NCBI GenBank assembly: GCA_033807695.1
Contig: CM066302.1
Location: forward strand, 2,976,001-3,040,000
Reading direction: 5' to 3'
Origin: Daedaleopsis sinensis
Taxonomy: Eukaryota > Basidiomycota > Agaricomycetes > Polyporales > Polyporaceae
DNA length: 64,000 nt
The notes beneath the pieces are model-generated. The model ran no database searches, was not told where the DNA came from, and saw only the letters and a program-made list of their open reading frames with translations. This document shows, one piece after another, positions 53,790-64,000 of the stretch. The translations under genes and the position numbers were made by a program. The first letter of the stretch is position 1. Each line of letters starts with the position of its first letter.

Positions 53790-55446
53790 ATGCCCGACGT
53801 CCCAGTCGGCGCCCAGATATTCGATCTCGCCTTCCACCCCGACCAGCCCCTCGTTATAACGGGGCTCCTGACGGGACACGTGAAGGCATTCGGCTACGAC
53901 GAGCAGGGGAACCATGAAGAGAAGTTCGCCGTGCGGCCCTCGAAGCGGTCGTGCAGGACGCTCGCGATGAGCGACGACGGCGCACGCGTGTGGGCTGCGG
54001 GCAAGGCGAAGGCCATCCAGTACGTCTCCCACCTCCCACCTCCCTCCTCCCTCTATGTCCGGCTCTCTCGCGCGTGAATGCATGTCGTGCTCAACATCTA
54101 CGTTCCCTGGGACAGCACGATCGACACGCGAACAGGGGAGGTCGCGGAGACACGGGTGGGGGCACACGAGTAAGTCCGTCCCATACGCATACGCGCTCGT
54201 GCACGTCGCCGACGTCGACAGGGTCTGTTCGCAAGCGCACCCATCAACCGGATGCGACGGCTCCTCCCGAACCTGCTCGCGTCGGGGGACGACGACGGCG
54301 TGATCAAGGTCTGTCGTCTGTCGCGCCCGCGCTCTCTGCCCCGGAGCAGGCCTGACGTGCCATGGCATTGGGGTGCGTAGCTCTGGGACCCGCGCAAGGC
54401 GGACGCGGTGCGGGCGTACACGCACCATTTTGACTTCATCTCGGACTTTATGTGGCTGGAGGACAAGAAGCAGCTCGTCGCGACGAGGTGCGTCGTCGCT
54501 CCTCCTCTGACTCGAGTCTTCCAGGAGCTGATGGCTCGGCAGCGGGGACGGGACGCTGTCGGTGATGGACGTCCGCTCTAAAAAGCTCGAGCCGGCCGCA
54601 CAGTCTGAAGACCAGGAAGACGAGCTGCTCTCGCTGCTGCCTATCAAGGGGTATGCCGCACTCTTTCTACTCCCGCTTGCGTCGCTGAGTGATCCGCAGG
54701 GGCCAAAAGGTCGTGGTAGGCACCCAGCTCGGCATCCTGTCAATATTCAACCGCAAGAGCGGCTGGGGCGACTGCGTCGACCGCATCCCAGGGTATGTCC
54801 ATGTCCATGTGTCTGCGTCGTTCGCGTGCGCGCCGGGCAGCTGCTCACTGGGTCATCATGCTTCAGACATCCACAGTCCATCGACGCGCTCTGCGCGATC
54901 CCCTCGCGCTACCCGAACGCGCACTCGACGTTTCTCACGGGTTCCTCCGACGGGCTCCTGCGCGCGATCCAGCTCTTCCCGACGAAGCTTCTTGGGGTCG
55001 TCGCGGACCATGGGGAGTTCCCGATCGAGCGGATCGCGGTCGACATGGGCGGGGAGGGCCGCTGGGTCGGGAGCGTGGGCCACGAAGAGGTGCTCAAGCT
55101 GACAGACCTCCAGGAGGTCTTCGAGGACGACGGCGAGGAGGGCAGCGACGCGGAAGACTCCGACGAGGCCCAGGGTGGCAACAGCGACTCGGACGAGCAG
55201 GAAGAGGGAGGTGCAAAGGTGAATGCAGGTCCAACGGCGAGCACCGAAGCTGAGAAGGACGATGAGGAGGAGAACGAGGGTGGTGGGGACGAGGACAAGG
55301 ATTCGAGCGAGGAGGACGAGCCTGAAGCAGAGCCCCGGAAGCGGAAGCGGAAGACTGAGAAGGAGAGGGATCCGCTGCATGCGGGGAGGCGGAAGAAGGG
55401 CCGGAACGAGCTCGAAGCTGAGCCTGCGTTCTTCGCTGACCTGTGA
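53790..55446 (+). CDS. JIP5: WD-repeat protein JIP5 / WDR55 (ribosome biogenesis)
   Basis: A nucleolar WD40 protein needed for 60S subunit production in yeast. MPDVPVGAQIFDLAFHPDQP starts the first blade, followed by VITGLLTGHVKAFGYDEQGN and SCRTLAMSDDGARVWAAGKA. Short introns separate APINRMRRLLPNLLASGDDD, VIKLWDPRKADAVRAYTHHF, DFISDFMWLEDKKQLVATSG and GTLSVMDVRSKKLEPAAQ. The last blades are KVVVGTQLGILSIFNRKSGW, SIDALCAIPSRYPNAHSTFL and IERIAVDMGGEGRWVGSVGH. The C-terminus is a long Asp/Glu tail ending in basic RKRKRKTEKERDPLHAGRRK and ELEAEPAFFADL, typical of the family. The start at 53,790 has a good CACCATG context. Confidence 0.93.
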
Positions 55447-56377
55447 CGTCCCTTCATTCGATATGGCCCTCCTCCCGAGTTGTAGCTTAGGCTGTATTGC
55501 AGCGTGGTATATAGGTGCGGGTCTGCCCGCTTCCTTCTTCTCTGACCACCACCACCACCACCATCTCTGCTGGAACCACTCTCCGCGCGTTGTGCGCATC
55601 TATTGACAATATCGGTATGTCACAGACTCTTTCCACACATAGACCCGGGCAGGAACGCGCACGACGACCTTAAGCTGCCGTCGTGCGCTACTTATTATTG
55701 CTACTAGTACTCGGAGAGGCCTCGGACCTCAGCTCATGTCGTGTCCACTGTCCAGATCACCCGTGGTCGACACTTTGAGGCACAAATGACCGGACAACGT
55801 ACAGGATCCAACAGCAGTACTGAACGGCATTCGTCAGCTGCTGTACCGTTGTCCCTGAAGTCGTGCTCTATTAGCCTCCAGTCGCGATAATGCCATAACG
55901 GTGTAGCGCTACGCCCTGAGGCGGAACAAGTACTGTAACATAAAATCTCCGCGCGCAGCTCTTGGCATATCGCAGGCCGCGCTCCGATTCCTGTGTTGTT
56001 GTTGTGTCCTCTCTCGTTCAGGGTGGTTCATTCTGTCAGCTTGTCGAGGCTGCTCAGGGCTACCCGTTAGACCATTATCTTGGTCTAATTACTTATCTTA
56101 AGAAGGAACGGTTGAACTCGCGAGGCGGCACTGCTTCGCCAAGCCTTAGATTGTCCGATTTGATCAGAGTCTGACTCTAAGCACCATTTGCCGGGCGCCC
56201 ACACAGGACTCGTCATGTACCATTTATCATGCACACTCACCCTGATACCCATCCTCAGCCTGCTCACTCTCTCCGGCCGAGGGCCATTACTCACACGACC
56301 ACCCAGAGGGCTCCCAGACCCTCCGATCCTTCTCCTCCTCTCCCTGAACGCCCACCATCTCCCACACAACCCGCCAG
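55447..56377. other. Intergenic region
   Basis: About 930 bp. It contains (CCA)n near 55,550 and a small perfect hairpin TTAGACCA-TTATCT-TGGTCTAA at about 56,067-56,088. No tRNA, snRNA or transposon is recognisable. Confidence 0.5.
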
Positions 56378-58040
56378 ATGTCCGCTGCCCCCAGTCGCTC
56401 GCGCGTCACCAGAGTCGAACTCACCGCGGACCAACTCCTCGGCCCAGATCTCACGCCCGCCCGTCTGCACAAACAGCGCAAGAATGCTCCCAAGCTCATA
56501 ACCGTTGAACAGCTCCTGGGACCCAGCCTGACGATCGCTGGGCCGTCCTCACGGTCGTCGTCCAGGGCAGCGACGAGATCGCCCTCTTCCCCGCGGCCCG
56601 CCCCGCGACCTATCGCACGATCGCCCTCGCCCCGCAGGATCGCCGTGCCGCATCGAGAGCGTGTCACGGCAGACGAGGTTCTGCGTACCGGGCTGCCCTT
56701 GCGCACGCTGCAGGCTGCGAAGGCACGTGCCCGCAATGCCCAGGCGATGGTGCTCACCGCGGAGCAGCTGCATCCATCGGGAGGCGGCAGCGGCAGCAGT
56801 TCGAGCTCTGGCTCGCGCCTATCTAGTCCGAGCCCGAGCAGCTCGGGCAGGCCGCGGGTGGTCACGGCCGAGGAGCTCGCGGGGCCGGGACCCGAGACGA
56901 GCTCGAGCTCGAGCAGCAGGAGGCCGAGGAGTGCTGGAGGCGACTCTGCCGCGGTGAGTCACCCTTTTGGTGCACGCTCGGGTGCGGGCACCAGCCGTGT
57001 ATCCCGTCCGTCGACTGCTGGGGCGACGATAGGCAGCGGGGGTCTTGCAGCCGGACGGACTGGGGCCGCGGGATCCTCAGGCACTCCAGGAGGACGTGGC
57101 TCCCGCTCGGGGCGTATCCAGCGTAGTAGCAGCCAAGGGTCCACGCGCACGCTGCCTATGTACACAAAGGAGCCGGGAGAGTCCGAGGTGGTGATTGGCC
57201 GGTAAGTGTGTGATAACAATAATAAGTCGTAGACGTCCTGTGGCATGCCATGTCTGACATATTTCATCCCGCAGTGGTACCGAGGAGCTGGAAGACGAAA
57301 TTCCAATTACGGTGATGACCCCAGTGGTCGAGGACGGGCCTTCGTTTGCAAACGGCCTCCCGGACAGCGCTGGGCCCAGCTTGCCTGTATTTCCCGTGTT
57401 CACAAGGGGCGCAGACTCCGCACAACCTCAGCTGAGGCCTCTCGATGCGATATCGCCTATCCCCATCCCCATCTCGCCGACTCAAACGATCTTGAACGGG
57501 CCTATGGCGTCCATCATGTACGCAGACGAGGTCCCATCTTACGAAGCTGCGATTTCAATGAGCAGCGCGCCGGATCTCGTGAACGTTCCACGCACTGCAC
57601 CCGCTGACATCCCCCTTCCTGCGTCCCCCCAGAGCCCTGCGCTCGCCCCGCGCTCCCCGGCCCTGAGCATTCCTGAGCGGTCTGGCGTGCCCAGTCCGTC
57701 GAGCCCCGGGAGCGCGCTCGGGTCTTCCGGTCCTCCCAGCCCATCGGAGGGCGCGGAGTCCCCGCGGAAGCGTTTCCCATTCCTGTCGCTGTTCCCTTCC
57801 CACGGCGGGGGTTCTGCGAGTCGCGCGCGCAGTCGCGGCGGCTCTGTGTCGGGCCTTCCCTCCCCTCCCGCGACGACGACGGCGACGATGGAGCGGGCAT
57901 CTCCCTCTCTCTCCCCGCCTTCCCCGCGCCCCCTCCACCGCTCCTCGCACTCGGCGTCGGGGTCGATGCTGGATCTCCTCTCGCGCTCGTGGTCGGACAA
58001 CTCCGTGGTGCGCTCGCGGTCAGACCGCAGCGGCGCGTAA
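56378..58040 (+). CDS. Ser/Pro-rich protein, tandem paralogue 1 (no membrane segment found)
   Basis: Unrecognised protein in two exons. Exon 1 repeats a short motif of the form (L/V)TA(D/E)(Q/E)L five times: ELTADQLLGPD, LITVEQLLGPS, RVTADEVLRTG, VLTAEQLHP and VVTAEELAGPG, spaced by Ser-rich linkers. It ends TLPMYTKEPGESEVVIGR. A GT-AG intron (about 57,203-57,274) leads to GTEELEDEIPITVMTP, the module shared with the next gene. Exon 2 is Ser/Pro-rich with DEVPSYEAAISM and ends GSMLDLLSRSWSDNSVVRSR. I see no signal peptide or membrane helix in this model; a hydrophobic short frame upstream at 56,215-56,260 has no convincing junction. The function is unknown. Confidence 0.8.
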
Positions 58041-58811
58041 ATGACGACATCTCGTTCGTGCTGTCGTGCGATGTTTGCATCTATCTGTTTCGCTATCTCA
58101 TCTCACCCTCGTGGACTGTACTCACTGCTCCGCCTGTCCTGCGGACTCGCCGTATGTATCCGTCACTGTAGAATATACCGCCGTCTATGCTGCCCCCTGG
58201 TTTCCCCGTCGCGGTCTGTAGTTATACCCCTGCGTCACCGTTTCTTCGTGACTCTGGCTTGTAGTATCTCTGCTTGGTAGCCAATTGGTAGCTACTAACC
58301 CCACTCGCTACGTTAACCGTACTTATCCTCCACTCATTCGCACTCCACTATGCATCGACATGCGTAGATTGCCGACATACATACATCTTTGCAATTATGC
58401 GTTTTCCGACACGATGACGCGTTCTAGCTTGGCAATATTAGTTCCAACACGCGTTTGCCGCGGGTTAGACCCTGTTAGACCATGTACACAACGCGTCGAA
58501 AGCTGTATGTCTTGGAGTCAATCGTCCAATACTTAGATACTTACCTGGCTAACGGATCCAGCCCAATTGCGACTCGAAACAATATCAATCATGGGTAAGG
58601 GGGCCGTGACGGAAATGGGATGTGTCAAGACGCTTCTTGACAGCGCCTCCTCGCCCACACCTCGTCAGACCTCGTCCCCTTCCGCCATCCCCGCTCCCGC
58701 TTTCCCTCCCTTCCTTCTTCCGCTTCGACAGCCTGCTCTGCTCGACCCCCTCCCCGACCCCCTCCTAGCTCTGACGCTCCGACGCGCTGCTCTGCGCTGT
58801 TTATTACGGTC
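58041..58811. other. Spacer between tandem paralogues
   Basis: About 770 bp. The last 170 bp before the next start are rich in CCC/CTC, a leader-like feature. Short frames only. Confidence 0.5.
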
Positions 58812-61295
58812 ATGTGCTCTATCCATGCACTATTACTGGCACTCGTGACCGTATCATGTACTGCCCATATCGTCCTGGCCGCACCTCCGTCCCTCCGTCC
58901 ACGGCAGAATGCGGGCAACGACGGCCCCAGCGAGTCGAACATGATAAAGCCGACAGTATGGGTGCGTCCCCGTCCCTGCTCCTACAGCCCCCCGATGCTT
59001 ATGCTAACCCATCCCTAATCCTCGCAAACGCGTCGTGGCGACGGTCGTGCAATTGTGTATGTATGACGGGGACGGTGCGTACAGATCCCGCTCGCCGTAA
59101 TAGCAGCCCTCTTCGTCTTCGGCACCGTCGTCGCATGCTGTGGCCGCCGCTTCCGCGGCGGCTCCCTCCTCAACTGGGCCAACGGCGCGGCGCAGGCGGC
59201 AGGCGCAGCGACGGGCACGACGCCGTCCGCGCGGGAGCTCACCGCGGACCAGCTCGCAGGCTCGGCGCGCGGGAACAACGGGGCGGCGGCGGGCGCCGCT
59301 GCGGGCAACGGGGCTGGCTCCAATCGTGCGAGGAGGCCGCGGCGGACGCGGAGGACGCCGAGCCAGATCTCGACGCACTCGCTGCCGGCGTATATGAAGG
59401 AGCCGGGAGACCAGGAAATCGTTATCGTGAGGTGAGTGCTGTGCTCTGACTGCGCTCTGCTTCGTCGGTGCGGTGGGGTAACCATGCCAGCATCGGACTA
59501 TTGTGTCTGCTCGCGCGGTCGCTGGGAGTGCTCTGCAAAGAGCAGAGACTATAACACCTAGGGACCAACGCGTGCTGACTAGTCGCGAATGGAATGTTGA
59601 CCACATACAACGTCAATCCATCTCCTTTACGCCCACATGTACTGACACTCATCCCGTAGGGGTGCGGATGAACTGGAGGACGAGATCCCAATCACAGTGA
59701 CCATGCCTCCGTTGGACGAGCACGGCTCGGACTCTCCTCGAGGGTCGTTCGACATCACACGCCCGTCGTCCATGTACACGCCACATCCACTTACTGCGAA
59801 CGATGTCCCCCTGCTGCACAGCAACGACCTTGACGCACAGCATCTCAGTCCCGATCAGCGTCCGCTGACAACTCGAGCGAGCTTCGATAGCACAATGAGT
59901 TCGATGGAGAACGGCTCACAGCACCATTATGCAGACGATGCACCGGCGTACGAGACTGTGATACTGAACGACCCGCCGACGTCGACGTCTCCTGCCTCCT
60001 CGGCGCCCGCTGCTGCTGCATCGTCGCCCACTCACGCTCGCACATCCACGGAGCAATCCGGTACGGGATCAACGCGCCGGCGTTCTGTGTTTGCGTCCAT
60101 ATTCAACCCTCGCAATTCTCGTGGTCCATCGGCTGCCCCTCCACCTCCACCTCCAGTCCCTACGGCGGCCTCTCCAGAGCCCCGGAGCAGCACCGGACAT
60201 ACCCGCGAAGGGTCGGGTCCCTCCATCATGTCTGTGCCCGCGTCGGACCGAGACCAGCGTCGCAGCCGCATCCTCCGCCACCATCCCTCGCACTCCGGTT
60301 CTGGGTCGATGTTCAGCCTGCTGTCACGCACGAGATCAGGTCAGAATCTACCCAGCGCCGAAGGGCTCACCTCCCCGTCTATGATCAGCCTGCACTCCAT
60401 CTCGTCCCCGCTCTCGCACACGCTCGTCAAGACGGAGTTCACGTACCCCAAGGGCGGCCCGACAGCTGACCAGCTCAAGCTCATCTCCAGCAGGGAGAGC
60501 CTTGCGCGGTTCGGAAAGCCATACGGGGCGGACGCTATCGCCTTCGCAGCGTCTGCGTCAAGAGCCGAATTGGAGCCGCCTCCAGGATTCGATGAGATCG
60601 TTGGATCCAGCAGCGCTGGGCCGTCGTCGTCGCCGCAACAGGGAAGGGACACACCAGGATCCGACTCCCCAGATGAACACGCGGACGATACGCACGAAGC
60701 GTCCGCCAGCTCCCCAGCGCACTCGCGCGAGATAAGTCGCGTTCTCCCCGGGGCCGCGGAAGTCGACAGCCCAGTAGAGGTAACTTCTGCTATCGTGCCG
60801 CCGTCCACGACGACGTCGCATGCGAATGCAGCTACCGCCCAGCCTTCCTCGCCGTCTTCCTCGACTTCGTCGGATCTTACTACCGAAAGTTCCCACCCTC
60901 CCCCCGGCCTTTCCTCCCAGCCTCCTCCCTCGTCCTCCCCGGAGCCCCCACAGCCTGCGCCATCGACCCCATCCGCTGCCGCGACCAAGCCCCCCGCGCC
61001 GCCTACCGCACCGCCCTCGAATGCGCCCCCGTCTGCGTTCAAGACCTTCGCGCCGACCGCCCCAGCGCGCGCCGCGTCCCGCGCGAGCTCGTTCATGTCG
61101 TACGCGACCGCCGAGGAGTCCCTGCACTCCCCGAGCACGCCGTTCGACTCGCGGTACGACCTGCACGGGCGCGACGACGACGACGCGTACGAGAGCGCCG
61201 CGGAGACCCCGGTCCACACCGCGCCGCCGACGCCGCGCATGTCCGCGAGACATGTGCTCGAGGGCACGGATACGACTGTTACGCCCGGGCGGTGA
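58812..61295 (+). CDS. Ser/Pro-rich single-pass membrane protein, tandem paralogue 2
   Basis: Exon 1 encodes a signal peptide (MCSIHALLLALVTVSCTAHI) and a short, probably extracellular segment. After a GT-AG intron, IPLAVIAALFVFGTVVACCG is a membrane helix followed by basic RRFRG. Next come a single ELTADQL motif, an Arg-rich stretch and HSLPAYMKEPGDQEIVIVRG. A second intron ends near 59,658 and is followed by ADELEDEIPITVTMPP, matching paralogue 1. The long last exon is Ser/Pro/Thr-rich, with YADDAPAYETVILNDPP, a Pro run, a GPTADQLKLISS motif, and an ending rich in Asp and Ser. The predicted topology is outside N-terminus, large cytoplasmic tail. The function is unknown; a cell-surface signalling or scaffold role is possible. 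Confidence 0.82.
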
Positions 61296-63011
61296 GCGGA
61301 TGAGTACGCCGCTTGTCCGATGCCTGACGCCTGATGCCTGATGCCTGATGTCCCTGCGATGACCTTGGGCGGCGAGCAGTCGTTGGCCTGGCGGACCTAA
61401 TGTCTTTTTATCTCTTTTTTGCTTGTCACGACTAGTCCCTTGCTCCCTTGCTCCCTTGCTCCATCTACCCCCCATCTCTTTCCTGCTCCTGCCTGGTGGC
61501 CGATGTGCCCGTGGACCGTGGACTGTGTTTTGCGTATGTATGCTCCCCTGTTATGGTCTGCTCTAGCCTCTGCTTCCCCGTCTCGAGTAAGTACTAGCCT
61601 CTGACCCCGGATCCCGATTCACGCCTTGCTTATCCGCGCGCGGGGCGGGGCCGAGACGTCGTGCTCATCTTCCCCGCCCCGTCGCCTCGCTCAGTCCTCT
61701 TCTTCTCTACCTGCGCATCGTTTTTCCCGATTCCTCATTCCCCATTCCCCATAGCATGTCCCTGTTGCATCACCTGCCCTCGTCTGTGCATTGTACCATC
61801 ATCACACGCTTTCCCTCTGCGACACCTACATCCTACATCCTACGTCCTACGCCTTACGCCTCACGTTCCACGACCTACGATATACGTCCCATCTGTCACG
61901 AGCTACGTACGCATCGTATGTGCTACACTCCGCGCTACACCGCTCTCATCCCCGTCTCCGTCCCGTCCCCGTCCCCGTACGCGCTTCCCGCCGTGCGTCA
62001 TCTATCGCTAATCTCCGCTGCTTATTAGACGCAACAGAGTCCTATGTTGGTTAGACATCCATGACACTCTCTCCGCGACCCGCGGCTCGAGCTTGCAGCT
62101 TGCAGCTTGAATAGTGAGGCCGCGCTTCCAGGTCCCAGGTACTGACTCTGGAGGGTCGCTTTCTATGCGCGTTGGGTGTCGGTGCCGGGTTTGCAGACTT
62201 TCTCTTCTTTTCTCCTTTGGTGTCTGTTGTTCTAATGGGATCGCATTCGGGCTCTTATCTGTCGTGTACGTGCGCTGTCAGGCAAATGTGGAGTTCTGGA
62301 ACTTCTGGTGAGTGCAGCGGCAATATGTATGTCGTCTTCGCCCATCGCTAATTCGTGGTAATAGTGCACTGGTAGTCCTCGAATGCCTGATATGCCTTAA
62401 GGCATCTTAGTAGCCGCTTTATCCAGATCGCAGCGGCCGATGAGGTACCGCGGACTTGACCGATGATGCTGAGAATGTAGAGCTCAGCTTGGGTTCTGAG
62501 CGATACACAAGGTTTTGGTTACGGTTATGGTTACGGGGGCGTTACTGACTCGGAAGAAGACTGCGGGCGTGCTTCTCAAAACGCCCTGTAGGGAACAGTG
62601 CCAGTGGGTATGTGATGTTCCTGCCGTCTCGCCGTCTCGTGCCCGCGCAATGCTGACGGTTATGATTCAGCTTATTCAGGTGTCAGACGTACATGCGAAC
62701 TTATAAGGAATAAGGAAGTCGTTGGCAGCTCTCCCGCGATGAGCAGGTGTCATCTGTCAGCACTTCAGTGTGAACGATGGCTTTCTCGAAAGGGCAAGGA
62801 ATACGAACAATACGTATGCGTGCGTCAATCCGAAGAGCGAGGACGCTCTCAGCATGCGTCGGAGCGGGTTCTGAGAGAGAAGTATAGGACCTTGTTCCAC
62901 TTTCGGAATGCGATACGAAGGCTGACTACTGGACGCAGGTCGGAAGCATGCGTATGGTTCTCCACTTCCTCCGGCCGCACTTGCTCCCATTTCACGGCTG
63001 CTTTCTGATCT
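61296..63011. repeat. Low-complexity 3' flank and spacer
   Basis: Several short tandem repeats lie here: GCCTGAT-like units (61,322-61,348), CCCTTGCT units (61,437-61,462), CTACATC/CTACGTC units (about 61,826-61,860) and CCGTCC runs (61,950-61,980). No gene is supported. A GGTTAC/GGTTATGGTTACGG run occurs at 62,514-62,538. Confidence 0.5.
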
Positions 63012-64000
63012 ATGGCGGGAGGAGGGAAGCCCGCGAACACCAGGACGCTTGCCCTCAATGTGAATATGTCCGTGCAGGCGAATGTTGGATCCGTGCCGTG
63101 CAGCAAATGGCGCGTTTGTCCATTCAAGACCTGAATCTATCGACCTCTGATTTTTTCCCAGCATTGTTTGGAGAACCTCATTGCCCGGGTCCGTCCTCCG
63201 GACAGACCTTCTCCCGTTGACGTGGACATCGGAGAGCACGAACGTCTCGTGCCTGGATGGCGCACTCAGCAATCAATTCATGTATCTGTATGTGCTTCCT
63301 CAGGGAGAGCACTAAGCAGTCAGAAGGTTCGCTGTCCCCTGTCTCCTCGATGCTTCGGCTTGGTAGACAGAAGTGGTTCATTGAGTTTTGTCTATATGCA
63401 GCATAATGCCTTTGGCTCACTTGCCCTTTGGCACACATGCGCAATCGCCGGGATGTTCGGAGATGGCCAGTTCGATCCAAGCAGTCAAGTAAGTACCTAC
63501 TACGGTGAGCTCAATGATGGCCCGGCGGCGACCAGTCCATTCGAGCGACCGTTCGTATTACACCAATGAGGTAGATGTATGCGTTTTGCAGACCTGCCGT
63601 GTATCTGTAATACTGAGAGCCAAACACACCCCAAAGCTTACATACCATCACAGGAGAAGGTAGGAGGCCGATCAATCTCACGCGTCCGAGCGTCTACACT
63701 TTCCTCCCGAACCACCATGATCTTCGCCACCATCTCGCACTCGCTGCCGCCAGTAGACCTTCAAGAGCTGTGCTCATATGGCGTCGTGCTCTTACATCTG
63801 CTTACTAAGGTTTTAGAAAAGAGTATCCTGTTACTGCCAGTTGATGCGCTCAAGGACTCGGAGCTCGAGTCGGAACAGGCTTCTGACTGGAGCACATACA
63901 TCGCTCACAAATATCTGATACACAAGTCGAAGGCAGCGGAAATGCATCCGTCTTCTCACCCGAATGGCGCACAAAGAACTCAACGAACTGGGGGCAATGG
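63012..64000 (+). CDS. Possible unrecognised gene, 3' end outside window
   Basis: An ATG at 63,012 (MAGGGKPANTRTLALNVNMS) could be joined across an intron ending CCCAG near 63,160 to HCLENLIARVRPPDRPSPVD then IGEHERLVPGWRT. Later open stretches are DRSGSLSFVYMQHNAFGSLA and INLTRPSVYTFLPNHHDLRH. A frame from ATG 63,718 stays open to the window end. The pieces have plausible coding composition but no motif that I recognise, and the splice pattern is not settled. Confidence 0.3.

Noticed and set aside
54856..55599. 247-codon minus-strand frame opposite JIP5
   Set aside because: Antisense of the acidic tail; no motif, and JIP5 is clearly on the plus strand.
56040..56140. Possible snRNA or tRNA around the TTAGACCA hairpin
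   Set aside because: No acceptor stem, Sm site or known snRNA motif; only an 8-bp stem could be supported.
60558..61475. 305-codon Arg/Gly-rich minus frame opposite paralogue 2
   Set aside because: Mirror of Ser/Pro-rich coding sequence; no independent support.

Overview
The window is nuclear DNA from a basidiomycete fungus, most likely an Agaricomycete. Many short GT-AG introns (about 40-65 nt) interrupt the genes, start codons are preceded by CT-rich leaders, and housekeeping exons are GC-rich. The accessory families also point to mushroom-forming fungi: a Ngaro-type tyrosine-recombinase retrotransposon, a Plavaka-like transposase relic, DUF6818 and DUF6532. I could not fix the genus or species.

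Housekeeping block 1 (1-13.7 kb): the 3' end of a membrane protein gene; an alpha/beta hydrolase of the fungal HANGF/GHSFGG type; cytosolic seryl-tRNA synthetase, divergently paired with the H3K4 methyltransferase SET1; and a mitochondrial ALDH7-type (antiquitin) aldehyde dehydrogenase. A 3' fragment of a tRNA-Pro gene lies just upstream of the ALDH7 start.

Accessory block (14-49 kb): an apparently complete Ngaro-type retrotransposon (14,096-19,709, minus sense) has gag, RT-RNase H and tyrosine recombinase genes and the A-ORFs-B-A-B split direct repeats. Next come a decayed Plavaka-like transposase, a spliced JmjC-domain gene, and a 3.4 kb interval bounded by inverted arrays of an 11-bp repeat. 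Then follow an F-box-like gene, a DUF6532-like gene and a BAH plus PHD-like gene. From 38.5 to 48.7 kb one minus-strand gene of unknown function ('gene X') is cut into pieces by two DNA transposons. A PIF/Harbinger-type element (43,529-48,320) sits in one of its introns, and an intact hAT element (38,567-42,609, 8-bp TSD CCCACAAG) sits at its last codons. The Harbinger element is itself interrupted by an 846-bp MITE (45,540-46,385, 8-bp TSD GATGATGC) inside its DUF6818 gene. At 48.9-49.3 kb is a second copy of the ALDH7 5' end plus its upstream region, here with an intact intron-bearing tRNA-Pro(CGG).

Housekeeping block 2 (49.5-64 kb): the unfolded-protein-response sensor IRE1 (with a GC-AG intron), the ribosome-biogenesis WD-repeat protein JIP5/WDR55, and two tandem paralogues of an unrecognised Ser/Pro-rich family that share one conserved module. 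The second paralogue is a single-pass membrane protein. A partial unrecognised gene runs off the right edge.

SET1 (H3K4 methylation), the JmjC protein and the BAH-PHD protein could all act on chromatin, but they are not an operon, and any functional link is inference. The clearest new material is the dissected gene X with its nested insertions, the compensated hairpin family in the Ngaro 3' region, the tandem membrane-protein paralogues and the split-PHD BAH protein.
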